A DNA stretch of 64,000 nucleotides from Macrotis lagotis (Eukaryota; Chordata; Mammalia; Peramelemorphia; Peramelidae), in assembly GCF_037893015.1 (NCBI RefSeq), contig NC_133666.1:655428869-655492868 (forward strand), in the 5' to 3' direction. How positions within the stretch are numbered: the stretch's first letter is position 1; every line of letters begins with the position of its first letter. A program made the position numbers and the translations under genes. Below are positions 1-11,868 of this stretch, piece after piece. Under the pieces are notes generated by a model. That model made no database searches and was not told the origin of the DNA. It saw only the letters and a program-made list of their open reading frames with translations.

Positions 1-257
1 AGAAATCTGGCAGTTTCAACCTGAATTTCATTCCTTGCTGATCATCAAATAGCTGATACTGGACAGATGACACAAATGATAAGACTATGGAATAATCTGC
101 AGGTAGATTTGATATCTCATTCTTCATGAGAACCAAATCTATGAATGAAGAGAAAGTGGAGAAGTTTTGAGATAAAGCATGTACCATTTTTATCAGAGAA
201 CACATGGCACAAAAGAACTATAAAAGTATTGATGTTCAGAGAAATCAAACAGGTTCA

Positions 258-495
258 GTAGGTGGATCACTGGACCCAGAGTCAGAAAGACTCCAGCCTC
301 AGACACTTCTTAGCCCTATGACCCTGGTCAAGTTACATAAATCTTACTCAGGTTCCTCTTCTCTAAAATGGAGATAATAAATAGCACCTACCTCCCAAGG
401 TGGTTATGAGTATAAAACAAGGCTATTTGTAAGCTGCTTTGCAAACACTAAAGAGCTATATAAATGCTCACTATAATTATCATTTATAATGATAA
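258..495 (+). repeat. MIR-like CORE-SINE
   Basis: An old tRNA-derived SINE. It has a head around 'cagagtcagaaagact', 'cctcagacac', the core 'ctctaaaatggagataataa' and a tail 'gcaaacactaaagagctata' typical of MIR. It is diverged and has no visible target duplication. The 500-1100 stretch after it shows only AT-rich sequence with no recognised element. Confidence 0.6.
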
Positions 496-1277
496 TTCTC
501 CTGAAGCAGGAGAATTTATTTTAATAATATCAATGAATAACTTCTGGGGGTAGAACTATGGATGTATCTTATAAGACCTAAGTGACTTCCTGCTGGAAAA
601 ATATATGGGAGAGTGTAGCCATGTTAAAAAAAGCCTCACTCTGGCCTATCCTTTGCTGAAGACTAGAGAGTCAAGGTTGTCTCATATTTAACATCAGCTA
701 CAGCACTGTTACCAAAAAGCCTTTCTCTCTTTTGTTACCATATGTCTAAAGTACTGGTTTACTGCCACCTGATGGTTGCTGACTTACCGAAGTTAAAGTA
801 GGTGTTGTTCCAGCTAAGATAATGGCCGACACGCTTTTTAAAATAACCTATTAAATAATGAAACTACATTATTGCCATTGCCTATTTTTATTATATTTTT
901 CTCTTATTTTCTACCCAACTAATTTTATAATTACCATACACAGAGACATAAGATTCAATATAATTTAGTTTCCTAGAACACCTTCTCATTCTTTAGATTT
1001 ATAGTTTATATAATAAAGAAATGATTTATTTTTAAATATTTATAAAAGAGATATAGGTGTGCCCATTTATAAATATAAGTGATGTGTATTTCCCATGGCT
1101 TGAACCAATGTGTATGTTGCCTCCCTGCATTTCCTCCCCACCCTTCCCTTCTCCTCCTCACCATTCTTAGATTCAGAACTGGCCAATTTTATTAAACAGG
1201 CATCAAAAAAAGGCATCACCTCCCTGATGTCATGGTCTTCTTTGAGAATGAAGTATAAACATTATTATAAAGATAAA

Positions 1278-1495
1278 ATGGATAGAGCCTCAGACCTTGA
1301 GTCAGGATAGACTTCAGTTCAAAGACAACTGCAGATACTGTGTGACCCTGAGCAAGTTACTGAAACCTCTATCTCACTTTCCTCAGTTGCAAAATGGGGA
1401 TAACAACACTTACTTCTCAGAGATGTGAGGGCAAAGTGAGGTCACCACACAGTGCTCTGTAAATTTAAGGTGCTATATAAAATATCAGCAATATT
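1278..1495 (+). repeat. MIR-like CORE-SINE
   Basis: The order 'gatagagcctcagacc', 'tgtgtgaccctgagcaagtt', 'ttgcaaaatggggataac' and 'gctctgtaaatttaaggtgc' matches the MIR plan of tRNA head, CORE and tail. Confidence 0.6.
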
Positions 1496-1683
1496 ATTTT
1501 CTATAACATTCATTAGTCTTTACTTGAGGGTTCTTAAAAAACCATCAAGTCATTTTAGAGATGAGGAACTGCTGCTATCAAATGAAGTGAGGAGCTTCTG
1601 AGATCAGAGTCAAGATCTGAGGCCACACTTGCCTAGTCTAAAAACCAATACTCTTGCCACTACTATTCTGTGTTCACATGGAA

Positions 1684-2012
1684 ATATTTTTTATTTTAAT
1701 AAATTTATTTATTTATTTTCCCAATTACATGTAAAGATAACTTTCAAAAAATTTTTTTGGAAAGGTTTTGAATTCCACTATTTTCTCTCTCCCTCCCTTC
1801 CCTCCTCTTCCCCTTGAGAGAGAGCTATCTAATCTAATCATCACATGGTATTATTTCAATGTAGTGCTGTCCATATTTCTACATAGTCTCCATTCTTGAC
1901 CCCTTTTTATGGCAAAAATATGATACAAAATTGATCTATCATAAGTCATTCAACCATTTCCCAGTTTGGGGGGCCTTAGGTTGTTTCCAAGTTCTGTAAC
2001 TATAAATAGCTA
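1684..2012 (-). mobile_element. LINE-1 3'-end fragment (antisense)
   Basis: Read on the minus strand it ends in the marsupial L1 terminal motif 'acatgtaattgggaaaa' followed by an A/T tail. The purine-rich 3' UTR block, seen here as ctccctccctt on the plus strand, lies upstream. The same terminal block recurs near 13.5, 45.7, 47.1 and 52.8 kb. It is 5'-truncated. Confidence 0.55.
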
Positions 2013-2300
2013 GGACAGCTAGGTGGCGATAGAGCACTGACGTTGGAGTCAGGAGGACAGGAGTTCAAATCCAGCCTGACACTTTGTGTGACCTTGAGCT
2101 AGTCATTACTTAATCACATCCAAGACCATCTCCAGTGGTCCTGATTCATTTCTGGCCACTGGATCTAGATGGCTCTGGAGGAGAAAGTGAGGCTGGTGAC
2201 TAAGCACAGCACCCCATCACTCAAATCCCCGCTAGTCATAGCATCACCTCCCTGATGTCATAATCTTCTTTGAGAATGTAGGACAAACATTATTATAAAT
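2013..2300 (+). repeat. MAR1-like SINE with RTE-like tail
   Basis: The tRNA-like head 'gacagctaggtggc' is followed by the body 'tctggaggagaaagtgaggc' and the tail 'catcacctccctgatgtcat' plus 'tttgagaatg'. This ~300-bp structure recurs at 8.0, 8.9 and 34.6 kb. The family is thought to be mobilised by an RTE LINE, which is family knowledge rather than something seen here. Confidence 0.7.
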
Positions 2301-2378
2301 ATAAATAGCACAGCAAAAGTACAAAAGAAAACTTAGGAGAAAGCACAGAAAAACTGAATGGCTTTGAAAATAACGAAT

Positions 2379-2507
2379 GGGGCAACTAGATGGGGTAGTA
2401 GCCCTGGAGTCAGGACGACCTGAGTTCAAATGTGACCTCAGACACTTAATAATTGCCTAGCTGTGTGACCTTAGGCAAGTCACTTAACTCTATTACCATA
2501 ATTAAGA
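2379..2507 (+). repeat. tRNA-derived SINE, ~150-bp family (WSINE1-like)
   Basis: It contains 'ccctggagtcagga', 'gagttcaaatgtg' (B-box-like) and 'cctagctgtgtgacctta', the core of the commonest SINE in this window. It has a small deletion in the head. Confidence 0.75.
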
Positions 2508-2739
2508 ATGAAAGAAAGAAAACAATGTATAATATTTATTACATAGTTTTTTAAAAAAAGGTCATTAGTCTGAAATGGAAATTTATAGATTTATATTGAA
2601 TCTTTTTTATGTTGCTGTGTACATGGACATTTTTTTATGTTTATATTTAAATTTAAAAATGAATAAAAAATTAAAATTAAAAAGACAAAAATATATGTGT
2701 TGTGTATACATACATATCTACATAATGTATGTGGGAGTG

Positions 2740-2751
2740 TCTGTGTGTGTG

Positions 2752-2795
<44 letters not shown>
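2740..2795. repeat. (TG)n microsatellite
   Basis: A nearly pure TG dinucleotide run, perfect over about the last 45 bases. Confidence 0.95.
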
Positions 2796-2796
<1 letters not shown>

Positions 2797-2805
2797 TTTG
2801 TATAA

Positions 2806-3094
2806 GGCAGTTAGGTGACACCTGTGTGGATAGAGTGCTGGGCCTAGGGTCAGGAAGGTTACTCTTCTTTTTTTTTTGAAGATTCCTCTTCTTAAATTGA
2901 AATATGGCCTCAGACACTTACTAGCTGTATGACCCTGGCCAAGTCACTTAATCCTACTTGGGCTCAGGTTCTTTATCTGTAAAATGAATTTGAAAAGGAA
3001 ATAACAAACTATTCCAGTATCCTTGTAAAAAAAAAAAACCCAATTGGGGTCATTTCAGACCCAACTGAAAACTGAGTAACAATAGCAGTAGTTT
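2806..3094 (+). repeat. tRNA-derived SINE with 'aaaggaaatggcaaac'-type tail
   Basis: The head 'ggcagttaggtgacac' is followed by 'cctcagacacttactagctg' and 'gtaaaatgaatttgaaaagg'. The 3' part corresponds to the 'ggagaaggaaatggcaaacc' tail seen at 12.2, 38.3 and 61.6 kb. A T-rich insert of about 25 bases interrupts the head, and the 3' end is the target of the L1 insertion at 3095. Confidence 0.6.
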
Positions 3095-3525
3095 TTGATG
3101 TTGAGCGAGATGAGCAGAACCAGAAGAACATCCTACACCCGAACAGCAACATGGGGTGATGATCAATGTTGATGGACTCGCTCATTCCATCAGTGCAACA
3201 GTCAGGCACAATTTGGGGGTATCTGTGATGGAGAATACCATCTGTATCCAGAGAAAGAATTGTGGATTTTGAACAAAGACCAAAGACTATTACATTTGAT
3301 TTTTAAAAAAACCATTGTCTTATAATGTAATTCTGCTATGTCTTATACTTTATTTTTTTTTCTTAAGGATATGATTTCTTTCTCATTACATTCAGCTTAA
3401 ATCAATGTAGACCATGGAAACAGCATAAAGACTAACAGACTGCCTTCTGTGGGGGGTGGGGGAAGGGAAGTAAGAATGGGAGAAAAAGTGTAAAATGTAA
3501 AATAAAAAATAAAATAAATTAAAAT
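3095..3525 (+). mobile_element. 5'-truncated LINE-1 insertion with 14-bp target duplication
   Basis: This is an L1 3' end. It begins in the 'gagatgagcagaaccagaag' region and runs through the 3' UTR to an A-rich tail. The 14-base 'aatagcagtagttt' stands on both sides (3081-3094 and 3526-3539), so both borders are exact. The same 3' UTR subfamily appears antisense at 10204-11113. Confidence 0.8.
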
Positions 3526-3653
3526 AATAGCAGTAGTTTGCAATGTAATATAAAGGATAGTGATAGATTTATAGTCAAGAAGCTGACATCAAATTTTCAC
3601 ATTTCACACTAGGGTCATAAATGACCCTCAGAAAAAAAATTGGGGGGGGGGGG

Positions 3654-3793
3654 TTTACAAGGCAAAAGGAGTTAAGTGGCTTGCCCAAGGCCACACAGGT
3701 AGGTAATTATTAAGTGTCTGAGACTGGATTTGAACTCAGGTACTCCTGACTCCAGGGCTGGTGCTTTATCCACTACACCACCTAGCTGCCCCC
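3654..3793 (-). repeat. WSINE1-like SINE (antisense)
   Basis: Reverse complement of the common ~150-bp SINE: 'gttaagtggcttgcccaagg', 'aattattaagtgtctgag', 'ccacctagctgcccc'. Where its poly-T tail should be there is instead a run of 12 G (3642-3653), which is unusual for this family. Confidence 0.85.
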
Positions 3794-4074
3794 AGAAAAA
3801 TAATTTAGGGAACCTAGAATTCCCTAGGATTTATATACTAAGGCATATGGTTTAGTGGAAGGGTTCAAATCCTTTGAGTTCCCCTGCTATAAGAGAATCA
3901 CGGGACTTTCTGGTATTTTTATTCAAAGAATGCAGTTATGAAAATCTAGATTTTAATAAAGCTATTGAGAAAGCACCATACTACTCTTATGGAAAGGACA
4001 ATTATTATAAAATAACTCAATTAAATGGTCTTAGGACTGTTTGGATCGTTGGACTCCAAAGGGTCTTTAATGAT

Positions 4075-4925
4075 TCAGTGTGACAAGAGGTCTCTATCAT
4101 AGGGCCTCAGGGATTTGTGTTTGCTAATACTGTTACTAGTGATTTGAATAAAAGCATAGATTGTATGCTCTTCAAATCTGCTGATTACACTGTGCTGGGG
4201 GTAGGATTAAAACATTGGGAATTAGGATCTAAAAGGATCTTACATGAGTAATATTTACTAAGAAGAAATTTGGAAGGATAAATGTAAGGTTTTAAGTCAG
4301 GATATTAAAAATGCACTTCACAAATGCATTAGACATGAATGGTTAGACAGTAATTGTCCTGAAAATGATTTTGTGGTTTTAGTGGATTGCAAGGCCATCA
4401 GGGAGATGGGGCAGTTAAAAAAAAAAAAAGGCAATGCTCTCTTAGGCTGCATAAAGACAGTTGTGACTTCTGGGATGCTCCAGCTGTATTTGCCCTTGTC
4501 AGACTTCATCTGGAGTATGATGCCTAGTTCTGGATGTCACAATTTTTGAAGGATATGAATAAACTTGAAAATGACCAGAGGACAACAATCCAGATAATGA
4601 GGGATTTTGAGTCCATGTCAACTGAGGATCAGAGACTCAAGGAGGGACAATAATAGCTGTCTTTTAGTATTTGGAGGGTAGTCATATGGAAGAGCGACTA
4701 GATTTGTTCTGTTAGACCTCAGAAGACAGGATCAGAAACAGTGGTGGAATTTTTAAAGAGGCTAGTTTAGGCTGGATAATCTAGAAAACACTTCCCATCT
4801 ATCTCCATAAAGCAGAGATTTCCAGGCCTTCTCTTATCTAATATGTTATAGTAGAAATTCCCTCATGTATAGGTTGGAGTAGGTGGCCAATTCTCAAATT
4901 CTGTGATTCTGAATCTTTTGAAAAT
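4075..4925 (+). mobile_element. CR1/L3-clade LINE fragment (ORF2 C-terminus and 3' end)
   Basis: Decayed but recognisable in order: 'tctggagtatgatgcctagt', 'gagtccatgtcaactgagga', 'agctgtcttttagtatttgg', 'ttgttctgttagacctcaga' and the terminal 'attctgtgattctga'. This is the conserved end of CR1-type ORF2 and its short 3' UTR. Many substitutions and stops indicate an old copy. Confidence 0.65.
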
Positions 4926-5300
4926 CATTCTTTTCTTTCTCGTTTCTTTCTTAGGATATAGTCCCAGTAGTAGGATTATCATTTCAAAGAGGGAATGACT
5001 AAATTTCTGTGTAGGAAGACCTCATGCATGTAGGACAAACTGTTCCCTGCATGTAACATGGGGGTGGGGGTTGCTATGTGTGGTTTGAAGGGAGGCTGAA
5101 TAGACATCTCTAGTCTCTTCTCCCCTCACCCTTCTCCAAGAAAGACTTTAATTTCTTCCAGGAGAGGAAGTAGAAAGTTGGGGCCAGAGAGTGCCTCTCT
5201 AGTCTCTTCAGAGAAATGAAATACTAGGTTAGCAATAAAGCCATCGATTTCCTTAAATGTTATTGATCTAGGGGATGTGCTCAGGTTCAAGCTAACTTTT

Positions 5301-5450
5301 TTTTTTTAGTTTTTGCAAGGCAAATGGGGTTAAGTGGCTTGCCCAAGGCCACACAGCTAGGTAATTATTAAGTGTCTGAGGCTGGATTTGAACTCAGGTA
5401 CTACTGACTCCAGGGCCGGTGCTTTACCCACTGTGCCACCTAGCTGCCCC
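5301..5450 (-). repeat. WSINE1-like SINE (antisense) with target duplication
   Basis: A full-length antisense copy with a poly-T tail at its left end. The 13-base 'caagctaactttt' flanks it at 5288-5300 and again from 5451, giving exact borders. It is little diverged and so looks young. Confidence 0.92.
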
Positions 5451-5464
5451 CAAGCTAACTTTTG

Positions 5465-6850
5465 ACCATCATTTGCTTATTGGGAGAAGCAAGACTTCAA
5501 GCTCTAAACCTAAGACTTGATCCTTTTCCCAATTAATATCAATTCTACAATGAACATACATAGCAATTATCAAAGAAAACCTATTTATCCAAATCAATAG
5601 CGAAGCAGAAATCAGAGAAAATTTATAGTGGAATATGTGGTGAACAATACAGAGTGAAGGAGCTTTCCCATTGGGTACTAAGTAATTCAGCTTAACCAAG
5701 AAAGAAAGTGTCCCTTATCTTCCCACAAAGGGAAGTACCTCAAAGTCCCTGGTGTAGCAATCAGGAGATGGGGATATGATGAAGACTGTCAGCTCCTCTC
5801 GTGTCTTCTCACAGTCTTTTCCTCTAGCAACCTGAAGTGGGGTTGGCCTTATCCATCTTTTCTCTCAGAGATGGAAGACTTTAGAAGAGCCTGAAGCAAC
5901 TTCACGATTGACACAATTTAAAGAAGACTGAGTTAGGGAAAGGCAAGAGAGCTCCAGCTTTCACCCCTTTGGGGACTCATTATTCAGGCTCTCTAGGCTT
6001 TCAATTTCAAGCCAAGTCCTTTATGGGTTGCTGAAAGAAAAGACTCCAGAAAGATAGGGAAGGAGCTAGAAGTCTTCATCATCATATTCCTATCCCAAGC
6101 TTGCTTCTCTAGAGACTTTGTGGAGTTTCCCCTTGGGTAATATCCAGGACGCTGTCTGTCTCTTGGTTTAGCTGAGGTACTTCCTCCTAATGGGAGAGCT
6201 CCTTTACTCTGTATTGTTTGATATATATTTTTCTATGTAAACCTTTCATTTCTGTAACTGATTTGGGGAAAAAAAGAGTTTTTATGCTATATATGTTTTC
6301 ATTGTGCAACTGGTATTACATAAGGAAAAGGGTCAAACCTTGGAACTAGAGAATGTGGGGTCCTCCTTTTTACCAAATGATAAAATAACCTAAAGTTAGT
6401 TCAAACTTGATCATATACTCTAGATTAGCAATATTTAAGGGAACTGATAGATAACATTCTAGTCTGGTAGCCCCTCTCTCTCTGGGGAGGACAGGGAGGC
6501 CTCTGGCCCAACTTCCTATTTCCTTTCCTGGTAGGAATGAAAGTCTTCTTGGGAAAAGGGGTAGGTGGGGAAGAAGAGACTAAGAGCATTTATTCTGCCT
6601 TCCTTTAAGCCACATCCTTTGATAGCCCCTCTCCTTATCCCTGCCCTTGTGAGCACAAAGACAACGTCCTTCATGCCACAAGTGAAGCCTTATCAACTGC
6701 ACAGGCCCTACTCCTGACTCCCACTCAACAGTCTAGTCTGCCTTTCTCTTTGCATCACACAAAGACAATGTCCTCACCATATGTAGGCCCTTTCCTACAT
6801 ATATAGGTACCACCCTCCTTTCTATATTGCTACAAATATTTGGGTATGTC
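5465..6850. other. Unclassified stretch, no gene seen
   Basis: Mixed-composition sequence with no convincing coding region, splice pattern or recognised repeat. The last 250 bases, with a TATA-like run and an AATTAAA followed by a T-run, recall an LTR edge. There is no second copy or TG..CA boundary to support that. Confidence 0.4.
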
Positions 6851-6859
6851 AATTAAATC

Positions 6860-7592
6860 TTCCTGGTTTGTTGCTTTTTTTTTCTGACTTTTTAAAATTT
6901 CAAGATAATTAAATCCAGCTAGTTTTTCTATCAAAAAATACTTTCATTGCTTCCATTAGTTAAGAATTTATCTTCTTTTCTATGTTTGGGGGTAAATACA
7001 CAAATTATTCCATTTTCCTCTAACATTATTTAGAAAAATATTTAACTCATTAATAGCATGTCTTTCTGAATTTATTGTCTAAATTCTTTCTAAATCTATT
7101 TTTCTCTAGACTATATTACATTTTTCCTAATGGTATTTCTTGAATTCTTTCCCTTGTTATTTAATATCAACAGATTTCATGAGATAATTATTTTTGTACG
7201 TATTTTTATCTATTTTAGTGGTCTTTGTTCTCTTCCCCTAGTTTGTTTTTCTCTTTCTGTTGCCTAGTAGCAGAAAGCTTCAATAACTGTCATTTTATAA
7301 TGTGTTTTAAAGATGCCTGCAAGAGCAAATCCCCCTTTGTCAGCTTTTAAAAATAGATACTTTGGGATTCTTGCCCATTTCCCACACACACACATATGCT
7401 TCATCATTATTTTTATCCATATATAGAAAATATTTCATTGGTAATGTGTAGATCCTATGTGTGAACTATAGAATATTATCATCTTATTTGAGGTCAATCT
7501 TGTTAGCCAGTGAATATATTCCTCCAGGTATTATAGCATTCCTCTATTTAGTTCACTAAAATTTGTTCTTTATAAAGACTTGATTTCTCAGT

Positions 7593-7594
<2 letters not shown>
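6860..7594 (-). mobile_element. Possible antisense LINE-1 body
   Basis: T-rich sequence in the style of antisense L1 ORF2, for example 'ttatttagttcactaaaatt' and 'tttataaagacttgatttct'. It is too diverged to give a clean reading, so this is a tentative call from composition and short phrases. Confidence 0.35.

Positions 7595-7653
<59 letters not shown>
7595..7653. repeat. (CA)n(TA)n microsatellite
   Basis: About 48 bases of CA dinucleotides followed by a short TA run, just before a SINE. Confidence 0.95.
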
Positions 7654-7662
7654 GCATGTATA

Positions 7663-7811
7663 GGGGCAGCTAGGTGGCACAGTGGATAGAGCACTGGCCC
7701 TGGAGTCAGGAGAACCTCATTTCAAATCCAGTTTTAGTCACTTAATAATTACCTAGCTGTGTGACCTTGGGCAAGTCACTTAACTCCATTGCCTTACAAA
7801 ACAAAACAAAA
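7663..7811 (+). repeat. WSINE1-like SINE
   Basis: Full-length copy: 'ggggcagctaggtggcacag', 'ccctggagtcagga', 'acctagctgtgtgacc'. The tail is (caaaa)n. It sits directly after the CA/TA microsatellite. Confidence 0.9.
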
Positions 7812-8007
7812 CATATACATATACACATACACGCATATTGTTGACAGAATTTTACGGTGCCAGTTTCTATCCTGTGCATATTAGAGCAGGACAGAGACAA
7901 AGTACCAGTAATCAAATAGCACTTTAGTTATTTTCATTGCAAGAACTAGATTTGCAAATTGGAATTTCTCCACCATTCTGCAATGGAAACAGAGATTATA
8001 TATAAGA

Positions 8008-8300
8008 TGATGATGTTTTTCTTTTGTTCTTGAAGAACATCATGATATCAATGAGGTGATGCCATGACAAGCACATGAACTGGATTTGAGTGATGGGGTG
8101 CTATGCTAAGTCATTAGCCTCACTTTCTCCTCCAGAGCCATCTGAACTGAAGATGGTCCTGGGTGCAGGGCAATCAGGGTTAAGTGACTTGCTCAAGGTC
8201 ACACAGTTAACAAGAATCAAGTGTCTGGAGATAGATTCGAATTCCCATCCTCCTGACTCCAAGGCCAGTCCTCTATCCACTGCGCCACCTAGCTGTCCTT
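8008..8300 (-). repeat. MAR1-like SINE (antisense)
   Basis: Reverse orientation of the ~300-bp family: 'tgttcttgaagaacatcatg', 'cactttctcctccagagcca', 'gttaagtgacttgctcaagg', 'gcgccacctagctgtcc'. Confidence 0.85.
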
Positions 8301-8875
8301 ATATATATGCTCATAAGGGAGAAGAGAAGGAAGGAAAAGGTGGATCCTAGAACAATCAGTTTGGGGGCTTGAGTGATCTTCCCAAGACAAACCCACCAAT
8401 ACAAGACAATACTACATTTATAGCACCTACGACCATCTAAGTAGGACAACACAGGTTTCCTGGAGTCCCGTGGGAATGACCAAGATGATTATTTAATCTT
8501 GGAGATATATTTATTATTTTGAATCAAGTTATACTGATTCACTTCACTTATCATAGGTAAGTATAGGTCAGGAAAAGAAAGCAGACTTGTCAGAATTAAG
8601 AAATTGCTCCAGGCTGCTTTATTTTTTCTGATTCCCAGACCAAAATCTGCCTTTGTAAAAGATCTCTAGAAATTAAATTATTATGAAATGCATTGCGCAT
8701 ATAGTATTGATCAATATGAAAATAATAATTCTCTTTTAACAATATACTCATTTTTATTACTATTGAATTCTAATAATGGAACTCATTCGGCACAGGTTTG
8801 CATATTGCTTTACAAATAAATCTCATTCTCACAACTACTCTGGGAAGGAGATGCTATTATTAACCCCATATTAAC

Positions 8876-9192
8876 AGCTCACTGGTGCAGGAGATAGAGC
8901 ACTGGCCTTGGAGTCAGAAGGATGGGAATTTGAATCCTGCCTAGGTACTTGATACTTACTGTGTGACCTTGGGCAAGTCATTTAACCCTGATTGCCCTGC
9001 ATCCAGGACTATCTTCAGTGGTCCTAATTCATATCTGGCCACTGGACCCAAATGGCTCTGGAGGAGAAAGTGAGGCTGGTGACATAGCACAGTCCCCCCT
9101 CACTCAAATCCAGTACATATGCTTGTCATGGTATCACCTCCCTGATGTCAAGTTCTTCTTTGAGAACAAAGGACAAATATCATCATTATTAC
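8876..9192 (+). repeat. MAR1-like SINE
   Basis: 'gagatagagcactggccttg' is followed by 'tgtgtgaccttgggcaagtc', 'ctctggaggagaaagtgagg' and the tail 'tatcacctccctgatgtcaa' ending in ATT repeats. Confidence 0.85.
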
Positions 9193-9314
9193 ATATTGAA
9201 ATTGAGACCAATAGAAGGTGACTCTCCCTGGGTTACCCTTGTGGAATCTCATGGTGGATTTGAATTCAGGTCTTTCTGACTTTAGGTTTAGCATTTTTAT
9301 CTATTGTTCCATTT

Positions 9315-9465
9315 GAATATGAATCCCACTTGAGACACTTACTAGCTGTGTGACTGGGTAAAACAGTTAACTTTTCTGGTACTCAATTCTTTATCGGTAA
9401 AATAAGGGCTTTGAACTCAATGACTTTGAAGGTTGATCCCAACTTGAAATCTGCGATCCTATGAA
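9315..9465 (+). repeat. MIR-like SINE fragment
   Basis: 'gacacttactagctgtgtga' is followed by 'tcggtaaaataagggctttg' and 'cttgaaatctgcgatcctat', a MIR order. It is preceded at 9195-9310 by another diverged MIR-like piece in the opposite sense. 9470-10188 shows nothing recognised except a short ATA/ATG-rich run. Confidence 0.5.
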
Positions 9466-10203
9466 TATGTTTAGATTGGAAGATCAATTGTAATGATGAT
9501 GATAATAATAATAACAGAAATTTTATGAATAATAATATATCATAAAGACTATATTTGAATGTATTATAAAGGGGATATTTTTCAGGTTTGTTTTTGCTTT
9601 AAAAATAAGAAAATATGTCTTACTAAAGGAATTAAGCAATACATCTTTTTTCTCTGGTTATAGAATTTGTGTAATAGAGGAATGATTTATTTCAACTTTT
9701 GAAGAAATTCTCCTGAGAGCCCATATGACTTGGGAATGTTTTGCTGGTGGTAGGAAGAAAAACATTTTAAATTGTTTTATCTGTTTCTCCTATATTGGTC
9801 AATTCAAGTTGTCAGTTTTCTATTGAATCAGTTCTGGAATTTTATGTTTAACAATATGAAATTGCTGCTTGGTGAAGAAGTATGGAGTGGTTCATCTTTT
9901 CTTTCTTTGCCTAAGGGGACCCTTCTCAGCTCTAACCTCAAGTATGTGTATCCTGAGATCAGTGGGGCAAGTTCTTTAAAATTCTTTGGCTTTTTATACT
10001 CCAATCCTGGAGATTCTAGGATAATGCCTTAAAGCTTAGGTTTCAGCTTATGTTTAGCTTTTTTTTTTTCCCCAAAAAAGGGAGAGTAGAAAGGTATTCG
10101 GTGTATAATAGTCCAGGTATGTTAGCTATTTATTCTCAAATGCTCACCACACAATACCCACAATTTATAAGTATCATTATACTCTCTAGGAAGGTTGATT
10201 CTT

Positions 10204-11113
10204 TTTTTTTCTAATTAAAGATTTTATTTATTTTGAGTTTTACAATTTTCCCCCCAGTCTTGCTTCCCTCCCCCCACCTCCACAGAAGGCAATCTGCCAG
10301 TCTTTACATTGTTTCCATGTTGTACATTGATCCAAATTGAGTGTGATGAGAGAGAAATCATATCCTTAAGGAAGAAACAAAGTATAAGAGATAACAAGAT
10401 CAGATAATAAGATCAGTTTTTTCCCCTTAGATTAAAGGGAATAGTCCTTGAACTTTCTTCAAATTCCATGGTTCTTTATCTGGATACAGATGATACCCTC
10501 CATTGCAGACAGCCCAAAATTGTCCCTGATTGTTGCACTGATGGAATGAGCAAGTCCATTAAGGTTGATCATCACCCCCATGTTGCTGTTAGGGTGTACA
10601 GTGTTTTTCTGGTTTTGCTCATCTCACTCAGTACCAGTTCATGCAAATTCCTCTAGGCTTCCCTGAATTCCTGTCCCTCCTGGTTTCTAATAGAACAATA
10701 GCGTTCCATGACATACATATACCACAGTTTGCTAAGCCATTCCCAAACTGAAGGACATTTACTTGATTTCCAATTCTTTGCCACCACAAACAGGGCTGCT
10801 ATGAATATTTTGGTACATTACTTGTACCCTGTTTCATCATCTCTTCAGGGTATAGACCCAGTGGTGGTATTGCTGGGTCAAAGGGTATGCTCATTTTTGT
10901 TGCCCTTTGGGCATAGTTCCAAATTTCTCTCCAGAAAGGTTGGATGAGTTCACAGCTCCACCAACAGTGTAATAGTGTCCCAGATTTCCCACAACCCTTC
11001 CAACAAGGATCATTATCCTTTCTGGTCATATTGACCAGTCTGAGAGGTGTGAGGTGGTACCTCAGAGAAGCTTTAATTTGCATTTCTCTAATAAGTAATG
11101 ATTTAGAGCAATT
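10204..11113 (-). mobile_element. 5'-truncated LINE-1 insertion (ORF2 C-terminus + 3' UTR), 15-bp target duplication
   Basis: On the minus strand the 5' part encodes the conserved end of L1 ORF2: motifs 'LIREMQIKASLRYHLTP', 'CWKGCGKSGTLLHCWWSCEL' and 'PFDPAIPPLGLYPEE'. The 3' UTR and tail follow at the left. Perfect 15-base copies of 'ggaaggttgattctt' flank it at 10189-10203 and 11114-11128. The well-kept reading frame suggests a fairly recent insertion. Confidence 0.9.
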
Positions 11114-11147
11114 GGAAGGTTGATTCTTATTTAAAATCAGCACATGG

Positions 11148-11298
11148 GGGTGGCTAGGTGGTACAATGGATAGGGCACTGGCCCTGGAGTCAGGAGTACC
11201 CGTGTTCAAATCCGGCCTCAGACACTTAATAATTACCTAGCTGTTTGGTCTTGGGCAAGCCACTTAACCCCATTGCCTTGCAAAAAAAATTAAAAAAT
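11148..11298 (+). repeat. WSINE1-like SINE with 14-bp target duplication
   Basis: Full-length. The target duplication 'aaatcagcacatgg' is perfect (11134-11147 and 11299-11312). It landed 20 bp beyond the right target copy of the neighbouring L1. Confidence 0.92.
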
Positions 11299-11708
11299 AA
11301 ATCAGCACATGGTGCAATTTGCAGGGCTACTGAATATTCTACCTTGGTTTTTCATTGGCCACTTAATTCCCTTCAGGTCCGTGCCTTCTGGCACACCAAG
11401 CCAGGCCTTGAGCTCCCCTCCTAGTAGTAATGGTCTATCTTTCTAAGAAATTTTGAAATAGATGTAGAAAGGGACTTATTTTGCCTACTGAGGACCCAAG
11501 ATATCCAGACTTCTGAAATTTCTAGGCAAAAATGGCCCCCTTCAAAATCATTGCTCAGGCAAAGAAACAAAAAAAGAAAAGGCAGCTAGAACTTTGAGAT
11601 CCAGGTGTAGGTTTATCCTGCCCAGTACAGGTGGTTTAGCTGCCATGTGCTCACAGCTGCCATCCAGCTGGGGTGAAGAGAAGACAAGAGTAGGTTATTC
11701 CCTTTAAT

Positions 11709-11868
11709 TTTTTATTTTATTTATTTTTTTATTTAAGGCAATGGGGTTAAGTGACTTGCCAAAGGTCAGCACAGCTAGGTATTTATTAAGTGTCTTCGGT
11801 CAAATTTGAACTCAAGTCCTCCTGACTCCAGGGCTGGTGCTCTATCCATTAGGCCACCCAGATGCCCC
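11709..11868 (-). repeat. WSINE1-like SINE (antisense)
   Basis: 'gcaatggggttaagtgactt', 'cctgactccagggctggtgc' and 'ggccacccagatgcccc' identify an antisense copy with several substitutions. 11313-11700 before it holds no recognised feature. Confidence 0.85.

Noticed and set aside
2591-2917. Open frames rich in TH or CV repeats
   Set aside because: Translation of the TG microsatellite.
5560-6860. Possible solitary LTR (TATA-like run, AATTAAA near the end)
   Set aside because: No paired copy, no clear terminal TG..CA and no flanking duplication could be found, so no retroviral element is called.
7663-7740. tRNA-like A and B box sequences in SINE heads
   Set aside because: They belong to tRNA-derived SINEs repeated all over the window; no cloverleaf with an anticodon arm could be made out.
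10799-11209. 136-codon minus-strand frame
   Set aside because: It is the end of an L1 ORF2 plus an adjoining SINE, not a host gene.
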